From UBA4781 sp963556045 (GTDB lineage: Bacteria > Chloroflexota > Anaerolineae > Anaerolineales > Anaerolineaceae), in NCBI GenBank assembly GCA_963556045.3, contig CAUVYA020000002.1:1798001-1862000 (forward strand): a DNA stretch of 64,000 nt. Direction: 5' to 3'. Below the pieces are notes generated by a model. The model was not told where the DNA came from. It did not search any database and was given only the letters and a program-made list of their open reading frames with translations. Positions 25,338 through 32,080 of this stretch are shown here, piece by piece; position 1 is the first letter of the stretch, and each line of letters begins with the position of its first letter. Made by a program: the position numbers and the translations under genes.

Positions 25338-25361
25338 AAAGGGGGGATTTCTCCCCCCTTT
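25338..25361 (-). promoter_or_regulatory. intercistronic hairpin between livK and livH
   Basis: Perfect ten-base stem AAAGGGGGGA / TCCCCCCTTT with a four-base loop, eight bases after the livK stop. It has a short T tract and probably acts as a partial terminator or 3' end stabiliser, giving more binding protein than permease. Confidence 0.7.
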
Positions 25362-25368
25362 GTAAGGT

Positions 25369-26628
25369 TTATTGTCCGAAATCGTATACTTTGACAGGAA
25401 CCAGATCCCCGTTTTCAGCTTTGAATACGGTGATCGATACAACTTTCAAGTCACCATTTTCGTCGAATTCCAGATAACCGGTGATGCCGCTGTGTGGTGT
25501 GGCACGAACCTGATCAGCCAGGGCTTTCTTGGGGATTACCAGGTTGCCATCTTCGTCAACAGAGGCTACAGCGTCGGCAGCATTCAATATGATCATTGCT
25601 GCGTCATATGAACCGGGACCATAAGCGACGGGAGCGCCAAATTGATCGGTGAACTTCGTTTCAAACTCATCGTATCCGGTTGCACCGCCCACAGCTCCAA
25701 AGGTCATGAAGGCACCTTCCGCTGCACCACCTGACGCTTCAACGAATGAAGGAACAGATTTGATGCCGTCAGGACCGAAGAAGAATCCTTCAAATCCTGC
25801 GCCGCGCAATTGATTCACCAGAAGCGCACCTTCCGCATCCATACCTCCCCAGTAGACTGCGTCTGGATTGCCTTCCATGATGGTTGAAATAACAGCAGAG
25901 AAATCCTGGTCTCCGCGTGTGAGACCCTCAAAACCCGTCACAGTACCGCCAGCTTCTTCGAATTTTGACTGGACAGCCAGGGCGATACCTTCACCATAGA
26001 TGCTTTGATCGTGCACGATTCCCAATGATTGTGCACCCAGCTCATTCATCAGGTAATCTACAGCAACGGTGGCTTGTAGATCATCGTTGGCGACAATACG
26101 GAAGATGTTCTCGTAGCCTTGTGCTGTGACTTTCACAGCAGTTGATGAAGGTGTTACCATCAATACCTTATTTTCACCATAAATGGCAGAAGCGGGCACT
26201 ACAGTACCTGAACACATAGGACCAACAACACCCAATAGATAGGGGTTTGCTGAGAATTGTTCAGCAACTGTTACGCCAGGTGCTCCTTCGCACTGGTCAT
26301 CGGCTCCCTCTACTGCCAAATTCCAGCCCTGCAAATCGCCGAAATCCTGGATGGCAACAGTGACGCCGTTGAGCATATCCTGACCATAGACAGCGTATCC
26401 TGCAGTAAGAGCAGAAGACAGACCCACAACTACATCCTCACCTGCGGGGATAACAATATAACCCCATTCATCTTCTGCTGACGTTTCCTCGGCTGCGGCT
26501 TCTTCTTCCGCAGGGGCTGCTTCTTCAACTGGTGCGGCTTCTTCCGCTGGTGCTGTACCACCGCAGGCTGCGAACAGAACCATGGCGATGGTTAATAATG
26601 AAGCAATGATAAAAAATCGTTTAGACAT
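25369..26628 (-). CDS. livK: branched-chain amino acid ABC transporter substrate-binding lipoprotein
   Basis: A 419-residue lipoprotein. Residues 1-22 form a signal with lipobox FAAC, giving lipidated Cys22; a Glu/Ala/Pro-rich tether (about 25-52) follows. The body is a two-lobed periplasmic-binding-like fold of the Leu/Ile/Val type: VVVGLSSALTAGYAVYGQDMLNGV, GVVGPMCSGTVVPAS, VTPSSTA, GIVHDQSIYGEG, and DAVYWGGMDAEGALLV. It binds the amino acid outside the cell and delivers it to LivHM. GGAGGAG precedes the ATG, which also overlaps the stop of a candidate leader peptide (TAATG). First structural gene of the operon. The true ligand could be another amino acid or amide. Confidence 0.9.
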   Translation of the reverse strand: MSKRFFIIASLLTIAMVLFAACGGTAPAEEAAPVEEAAPAEEEAAAEETSAEDEWGYIVIPAGEDVVVGLSSALTAGYAVYGQDMLNGVTVAIQDFGDLQGWNLAVEGADDQCEGAPGVTVAEQFSANPYLLGVVGPMCSGTVVPASAIYGENKVLMVTPSSTAVKVTAQGYENIFRIVANDDLQATVAVDYLMNELGAQSLGIVHDQSIYGEGIALAVQSKFEEAGGTVTGFEGLTRGDQDFSAVISTIMEGNPDAVYWGGMDAEGALLVNQLRGAGFEGFFFGPDGIKSVPSFVEASGGAAEGAFMTFGAVGGATGYDEFETKFTDQFGAPVAYGPGSYDAAMIILNAADAVASVDEDGNLVIPKKALADQVRATPHSGITGYLEFDENGDLKVVSITVFKAENGDLVPVKVYDFGQ

Positions 26629-26696
26629 TAGTCTCCTCCAATAGGCATTTTTTTTGTAACAAATATGATCAAGGGCAGGTTCTTTTTTCGTAGCAA
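26628..26696 (-). CDS. candidate 22-residue leader peptide upstream of livK
   Basis: On the minus strand a very complete ribosome-binding site (AAGGAGGTGAT, 26697-26707) is followed at once by TTG and a 22-codon reading frame that ends TAATG, its stop overlapping the livK start. The peptide LLRKKNLPLIIFVTKK and six more residues contains four Leu, three Ile and one Val. A leucine/isoleucine-rich leader coupled to a branched-chain amino acid transporter suggests translation-based control. Caveats: the start is TTG, its spacing from GGAGG is only four bases, and no alternative terminator/antiterminator is obvious after it. Evidence is sequence only. Confidence 0.45.
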   Translation of the reverse strand: MLRKKNLPLIIFVTKKMPIGGD

Positions 26697-26817
26697 ATCA
26701 CCTCCTTTTCTAGTTATTAGAACTGATGAATGCAAAATATAAAAAAAGAGTTTGTTCGGCATCTTTAAGTTATGTATGTTGAGATCTGAGAAAAGATGCT
26801 TGGAGTAAATTGGCGCG

Positions 26818-26846
26818 ATTATCCCACAAAACAGGACAAATGTCAA
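26818..26846 (-). promoter_or_regulatory. liv operon promoter
   Basis: On the minus strand TTGACA (26846-26841), 17-base spacer, GATAAT (26823-26818). Predicted transcript start near 26811, giving a leader of about 180 bases before livK. Confidence 0.7.
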
Positions 26847-26863
26847 CCATGTAACCTGATAAA

Positions 26864-26881
26864 TGTCATATTTGTATGACA
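26864..26881. promoter_or_regulatory. palindrome upstream of the liv promoter, candidate activator site
   Basis: TGTCATA-TTTG-TATGACA, a perfect seven-base inverted repeat centred about 61 bases before the predicted liv transcript start. This is the position classically used by CRP/FNR-family activators. The repeat AAATGTCA also occurs 23 bases nearer to the gene, overlapping the -35 element. Confidence 0.55.
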
Positions 26882-26913
26882 ATCGAGGGATATGATAGAT
26901 AAAGAAAAGGGTA

Positions 26914-29900
26914 TTACCTGGAGGGTTGAATAAGGGTGTTGAAATAAAGAACAGTCTCTTCTGAGGGTTCTAAACCGTACTCTCGAGCAAGCTGCTGCTT
27001 GCATTGTTCAAAAAGGCGGATGATGGCTGCTGTATTGCCGAATTCATGATAGATTGCCATTGCATTACGATAGGCTTCTTCGTTAAAGGGCTCATTTTTG
27101 ATGATTAATCTGTTGATCTCCAGAGCCTTTTCCAACAAATTTTCGCCAAGGTAAATATCATACAGCTTGCGCAAGGTTTTGAGGTAGATATTAGAATATC
27201 GTTGTCTTTCAGCGCTGAACCAGGTGGCGTCAATGTCTGCCAGGAATGGTCCTTTATACAAATCAACCGCAATTTCGAGTAATTTGATTTTATTATCGAT
27301 AATGCCTTCTTTTTCGGCTTGTGTGATATTTTGTTCAAATGAAAGCACGTCATATTCAAAATCAAGTGAATTGTTAAAACGGTAATAATTATCATTAAAT
27401 ACAACTGCATTTGACCCGATGGCTCTGCGCATTCGATAGATGGCATTTTTAAATCTGCGTTTCAATTCCTCCGTTGAAGAATCAGGCCATAAGATCAATC
27501 CAACTTCCTCTTTGGTCATTCCTTCGGGATTAGAAAGGAAAAGGAAAAACAGATCTCGTGATGTCTGGGTCATCCAATCAGATGTTGTAATAAGGCGATT
27601 GTTTTGATAAACTTCGGTCTTCCCAAAACCACGGATTACTAATTTTGGTGCAGCAAAGGGCACGACAGAAGCGTGTTTACGGATGCGACGACGCACGTTT
27701 TGAATTTTCTTTTGGTAAGCAAGGTTGTGTTCAATGAGAAAATCAATCTGTTCTGCAACACCAGCTAATCCAGAGAAAGATTTAATATCGTTGCGGACTT
27801 CAAAACAGATGGCTTGCAAGTGTGTATTAGCAGAAGAGGTATTCAATTGCTTGATAAGCCGCTCGAGCAATTCTTGCGCTTCATGGATTTGTTTTTGTTT
27901 TAACAATACAGGGACCAAATATATTTCAATAGTAAATAAGGTATCGGATTGCCCTGAACCGGAAAAATAATCGTGTAATTCTTTTAATAAGTCCAATGCA
28001 TTTCCCACATCGCCATAATAGTACTTTAAGATGGCTTTTTCGACTTTACATTGTTCTAATTCAAGTTGGGTTCCTGATTTTTTTGCCTGGGTATATGCCA
28101 TATCCAGAAAAGTTGTGGCTTGCTTCAATTGTTTTTGAAGAGTTTTAATGCGAGTTTCAGCTAAGCGTAGATACAATACAAGATATTGATCTTTGTTGTT
28201 CTGTGCGCTCTCGAGTGCTTGCGAATATGCATCCATTGCTTCTTCATGTGCATCAAGATCCTTATAGAGGTCACCGATGCTTGCCAGAGCGTAGCCTTCA
28301 TCTCTTCGATTTCCCCGCATTTTTGCAAAACTCATCGCTTTCTCTAAATTTAGAAAACTGTTTTCAAAATCACCTTTGGCATGTTGTAGTACACCCAGGT
28401 TATTGTATAAGTTCGATTGCCAGATCGAATCCCCTAACTTATCCCAAAGTTGGAGGGATGTATTGTAGGTTTTTTCTGCATCTTCTAGAAAACCGAGTGT
28501 TTCTTGTATGGCGCCCAATTCGACCAATATCCTGGCACAATCTTCATCCAGACCAATTTCCTGGTACGAATTCAGTGATTTATTCATCCAGGTTAATGCA
28601 TCATTCAACATACCTTGTAGATAATAATTAATTCCGATCGCTCGCATTGCTTCTGCGCGAGTGGGTGTCTTTTTCTTGTTGGTTTTACAAAGATCAAGTG
28701 CATGCTGGGCATCGTCTAAAGAATCCTGGTATTTACCTAAAACTCGCAGGGTAGTAGAGCGACGAACAAAATTTTCTGCGATGAATTCGTTATCGGTTTC
28801 GGTTTGTTGTTGCAGATCAATAGCTGCGTTTAATAATTCCAGTCCTTGTGGTAGATTGCCTCTGTTCACTTCAATTGTTGCCTTCAGGGACAATAATCGT
28901 GGATTATCCAGGATTCTCTCATTAGGGACATAGGAGAACCATTCACTAAGCTGTTTGATTTTTCCCTTAGCAACAAAGGAGGAAGCTTGTTCTTCGAGCA
29001 GATTAATAAGGGAGTCAATGTCACCCATTTGGGAATAAATAACAAAAACTCGTTCCCAGTCTTGAGTGTCAATATTATATTCTGCCAGTTTGGAAAGGAT
29101 GGTCCGGGCAGTTTCTGGATACAGACTTTCTATACGGTGCTGCAAGAAATCACGAAAGAGGTGGTGGTAGCGCAGCCAGAAACCATCTTCTCCAACCCGA
29201 ACTACGAAGAGATTATTAAAGATGATGCCTTCCATTAATTCTTGCCAGTTCAGTTTAATATGTACAGCCGGTTCGATGATACGTTCGCACATCTCAGGGT
29301 TGAATTCTTCTAATAGTGATGTCCACAGTAGAAAATTTTGTATTTCACTATTTTGTTGGTCCAAAACCTGCTGTGCCAGGTATTCGTATAGACCAATTCC
29401 TGAAGCGCGGGTCACTTTGGAGTGGTCACCAATACCTTTTGTGTTTATCTGGGTTGTAAGAAGTAAACCGGTGATCCACCCTTCACTCTGACGGGCATAT
29501 ATTTCTGCATCTGCATTGCTGATTTCAATATTGTTATTTTTCTCGAAAAATTTTCTGATTTCTTCGGGTTGAAAAACAAGTTCTTCTAGACTTAATCCTC
29601 CAACTTGGGAGCGAGCAACCAGAAGAGGCAAATCTGGGAGGGTTAGCAGTGTTCGTGAAGTTACGACAAGATGAAAGTTTTCGCTGACTTTTTGTAGAAA
29701 ATTACTGAGAAACTCATCAATCTCTTTCCCCTGATTTACCAGATGGTAATCATCAAGCACAAGAATGAAATGTTCGGTGATATTTTCATAGATATCATTT
29801 GTAATACTCGTAACGATGTAATCAATGTTGAGTTGTTCTTCCCGCTGCGATTTCATAGCAGCGATGGATTTGGCTCCAAATTCAGGAAAACATTGTTGGA

Positions 29901-30162
29901 TGGCAGCAATGAAATAAGTGAGAAAGCGTGTGGGATTTTGATCAAGTGGATCTAGTGCCAACCAGGCGACCGGCCAATCATACGATGTAGCATAATCAAT
30001 CATCAATGAGGTTTTCCCATAACCGGCGGGAGCAGCAATGATGATCAATTTAAAATCAAGCAGATCATCCAGCAATCCAAGCAGTCGAGGACGTGAAAGC
30101 AATTCTTTCCTTCGCTGAGGAACAAGAATTTTTACCTGCGAGATAGGTGTAAATAATGCCAT
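26914..30162 (-). CDS. large MalT/SARP-like ATP-dependent transcriptional regulator
   Basis: A 1082-residue regulator. The N-terminal STAND-type NTPase has Walker A APAGYGKTS (44-52) and Walker B LVLDDYH (134-140), followed by an arm with TSRTLLTLPD and EEFNPEMCERI like MalT. The middle (about 350-800) is a long TPR solenoid with many A/G-Y-A repeats, the sensing part. Unlike MalT, the C-terminus is not a LuxR helix-turn-helix but an OmpR-like winged helix (MTKEEVGLILWPDSS, about 890-905) followed by a bacterial transcriptional activation domain (BTAD) as in SARP regulators. The ligand is unknown. It lies directly upstream of livK on the same strand. A TACAAT nine bases before the ATG and no ribosome-binding site suggest a leaderless mRNA. 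Confidence 0.85.
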   Translation of the reverse strand: MALFTPISQVKILVPQRRKELLSRPRLLGLLDDLLDFKLIIIAAPAGYGKTSLMIDYATSYDWPVAWLALDPLDQNPTRFLTYFIAAIQQCFPEFGAKSIAAMKSQREEQLNIDYIVTSITNDIYENITEHFILVLDDYHLVNQGKEIDEFLSNFLQKVSENFHLVVTSRTLLTLPDLPLLVARSQVGGLSLEELVFQPEEIRKFFEKNNNIEISNADAEIYARQSEGWITGLLLTTQINTKGIGDHSKVTRASGIGLYEYLAQQVLDQQNSEIQNFLLWTSLLEEFNPEMCERIIEPAVHIKLNWQELMEGIIFNNLFVVRVGEDGFWLRYHHLFRDFLQHRIESLYPETARTILSKLAEYNIDTQDWERVFVIYSQMGDIDSLINLLEEQASSFVAKGKIKQLSEWFSYVPNERILDNPRLLSLKATIEVNRGNLPQGLELLNAAIDLQQQTETDNEFIAENFVRRSTTLRVLGKYQDSLDDAQHALDLCKTNKKKTPTRAEAMRAIGINYYLQGMLNDALTWMNKSLNSYQEIGLDEDCARILVELGAIQETLGFLEDAEKTYNTSLQLWDKLGDSIWQSNLYNNLGVLQHAKGDFENSFLNLEKAMSFAKMRGNRRDEGYALASIGDLYKDLDAHEEAMDAYSQALESAQNNKDQYLVLYLRLAETRIKTLQKQLKQATTFLDMAYTQAKKSGTQLELEQCKVEKAILKYYYGDVGNALDLLKELHDYFSGSGQSDTLFTIEIYLVPVLLKQKQIHEAQELLERLIKQLNTSSANTHLQAICFEVRNDIKSFSGLAGVAEQIDFLIEHNLAYQKKIQNVRRRIRKHASVVPFAAPKLVIRGFGKTEVYQNNRLITTSDWMTQTSRDLFFLFLSNPEGMTKEEVGLILWPDSSTEELKRRFKNAIYRMRRAIGSNAVVFNDNYYRFNNSLDFEYDVLSFEQNITQAEKEGIIDNKIKLLEIAVDLYKGPFLADIDATWFSAERQRYSNIYLKTLRKLYDIYLGENLLEKALEINRLIIKNEPFNEEAYRNAMAIYHEFGNTAAIIRLFEQCKQQLAREYGLEPSEETVLYFNTLIQPSR

Positions 30163-30171
30163 GTTTCTATT

Positions 30172-30177
30172 ATTGTA
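30172..30177 (-). promoter_or_regulatory. -10 element of a probable leaderless promoter
   Basis: On the minus strand TACAAT is followed by nine bases and the ATG of the large regulator. No ribosome-binding site lies between. The rest of the 30163-30432 gap is AT-rich with no supported gene. Confidence 0.45.
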
Positions 30178-30432
30178 TCAGTGAGTGTATGGGTCGAAAA
30201 TAGGATGAATGTTGAATATGTTGCATGGTCTTCCCTTTCCCCTAAGGTTATCCCCGAAAGAAGGTATGGATTAAATCATTTCTATATTACTGAATTTTAA
30301 TATTTGATGTTAATTGTAGTGGAATTTTTTTGAAAACATTAAATGAAAAATTAATTAATTTAATCTCGAAGAACAAGAAAAACAAAAAAAATTGATGGAT
30401 GAAATAAAAGAGTTCTGTTTGATTCAGGAAAA

Positions 30433-31383
30433 TCAGATATCCAGTTGATTTAATATATCTCGTAAAACTGTTGCTGAGTGTTGTAATTCACCCTTCTCCT
30501 TGTCGTCCAACGGTAATTCCAGAAGATGGTCAACACCGTGTTGGCTGATAACTGCTGGTAAACTCAGATACACATCCTGGATACCATAATAACCAGGGAC
30601 AAGGTTGGAAATAGATAAAACCGAGTATTGATTTCGCAGAATACTTTCTACGATACGTACCAATCCAGCCGCTACTGCATAAAAAGTGGCACCTTTTCGC
30701 GAGATGATTTCATAGGCTGCATTACGAACCTGATCACTGATAATTTGCCGTTGATCGTCAGGAATAGAACAGCCTATCGATTCGCAATACTGATCAAGCG
30801 GCATTCCTGCAATATTCGCCAGCGACCAAACTGCAACTTCGGAATCACCGTGTTCTCCAATAACGTAGGCATGTACATTCCGTGCATCCAGTGAAAAATA
30901 TTGACCAAGCAGCCAGCGAAAACGCGAGGTATCAAGAATCGTTCCTGATCCAATTATGCGCGCTGCTGGAAGACCAGAGATTTTGTGTGTGACGTAACTC
31001 AGGATATCAACAGGATTCGTCGCGATTAAAAAAATTGCTTCTCTGTTGTAATGAATAATCTGCGGGATGATCTGTTTAAATATTGCAGTGTTTCTTTTAA
31101 ATAGATCTAATCTTGTCTCTTGTGGACGCTGTGCGGAACCCGCAGCAATGACAATTACCTCTGCATCAGCACAGTCCTGGTACGAGCCTTGATAGATGTG
31201 AACAGGATTGGTGAGAGGTACAGCATGGTTCAAATCCATCACCTCTCCCTCTGTTCTTTGTGTATCAAGATCTATCAGTACGATCTCTCCTACCAATCCA
31301 TTGAGTTGTAAGGCAAATGCGAAAGTAGTGCCTACCTTTCCACTACCTATGATGACTACCTTATGAGTGAATTGTTCCGGCAC
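30433..31383 (-). CDS. ldh: L-lactate dehydrogenase
   Basis: A 316-residue NAD-dependent dehydrogenase interconverting pyruvate and L-lactate. The NAD fold has GSGKVGTTFA (13-22) with Asp39 in LIDLD. The substrate-specificity loop reads AQRPQETR (84-91), with Gln85 where lactate dehydrogenases have Gln and malate dehydrogenases Arg. ATNPVD (121-126) and GEHGDSE (176-182) with the catalytic His178 are intact. A GTG start at 31383 follows a G-rich site. It is four bases after the pterin dehydratase stop, so the two genes are co-transcribed. It fits fermentative growth. Confidence 0.92.
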   Translation of the reverse strand: MPEQFTHKVVIIGSGKVGTTFAFALQLNGLVGEIVLIDLDTQRTEGEVMDLNHAVPLTNPVHIYQGSYQDCADAEVIVIAAGSAQRPQETRLDLFKRNTAIFKQIIPQIIHYNREAIFLIATNPVDILSYVTHKISGLPAARIIGSGTILDTSRFRWLLGQYFSLDARNVHAYVIGEHGDSEVAVWSLANIAGMPLDQYCESIGCSIPDDQRQIISDQVRNAAYEIISRKGATFYAVAAGLVRIVESILRNQYSVLSISNLVPGYYGIQDVYLSLPAVISQHGVDHLLELPLDDKEKGELQHSATVLRDILNQLDI

Positions 31384-31387
31384 AAAA

Positions 31388-31750
31388 TTACCCCCAAAGA
31401 TCTTCTTCTGTCAGGAGCTTTTCATATAGATCATTGCACGCTTCTGCCATTTGAAAATCCTTTTCTTGAATTATCTGTGCGGCATGAGTCCACCAATATA
31501 TCGTCACTTTCCTCCAGGAAGATTTGACGACTGGATGGTGATCTTCCTGATTTGCTAATCTTTCAACCAATTTGGTAAAAGCAAGCACTTGAGAAAAATT
31601 CTCGAATGTGAAAGATCGCATTAATTTTTTCATGCTGTCTTCGTGGATGATTACCCATCCGGGAATGGATTTCAAAAGATTATTCGCTTCTTTTTTTGAG
31701 AGCTTTTGAAGAGATTCCTCTTCACTAATAGCTGAATTGTTCATGAACAC
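31388..31750 (-). CDS. phhB: pterin-4a-carbinolamine dehydratase
   Basis: A 120-residue protein of the DCoH/PCD family, which dehydrates 4a-hydroxytetrahydrobiopterin. The signature is present: GWVI near residue 30, FENFSQVLAFTKLVERLANQ, the catalytic block EDHHPVV, then KVTIYWWTH. An N-terminal extension of about 18 residues is longer than the minimal enzyme. No aromatic amino acid hydroxylase is visible in the window, and it is coupled to lactate dehydrogenase, so its role here may be molybdopterin-related recycling or another pterin function (inference). Confidence 0.88.
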   Translation of the reverse strand: MFMNNSAISEEESLQKLSKKEANNLLKSIPGWVIIHEDSMKKLMRSFTFENFSQVLAFTKLVERLANQEDHHPVVKSSWRKVTIYWWTHAAQIIQEKDFQMAEACNDLYEKLLTEEDLWG

Positions 31751-32080
31751 TCCGTAAAATGGAGGATTTTTCCATTTCTCTTATGATACTCTTAAAATAG
31801 AAAGAACGGTATAAAGAATGTATTAATAACAACTTGTTTGTTTCATTGAAAAAACCAAAAAACTTACTGCATTCTTGGTGTGTTCAATTGATAAGATGGA
31901 GATCTCATTACGGAAAGTGGACTGTGTTACTTGCGATGTAATTGTATTTTATCCCTTCTTTTCAGAAGACATGTACTGGAAGCCCATCGAAAAATCGTAT
32001 AATAAGAACCACACAACACACAGAAAACTCATAGCAGCTCACATAAAAACCAATAATTCTAAACGAAAGGCAAACTCTGA
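31751..32080. other. intergenic region with divergent promoters
   Basis: A 330-base AT-rich gap between the divergent phhB and the 7TM/GGDEF gene. TATAAT at 31998-32003 is a candidate -10 for the plus-strand gene, with only a weak -35 before it. An open frame of 69 codons inside shows no ribosome-binding site or protein-like pattern. Nothing else is recognised. Confidence 0.45.

Noticed and set aside
26628..26882. An 84-codon ORF upstream of livK read as a full gene
   Set aside because: Its 5' part covers the liv promoter and leader and has no ribosome-binding site; only the last 22 codons, behind a strong site, were kept as a leader peptide.
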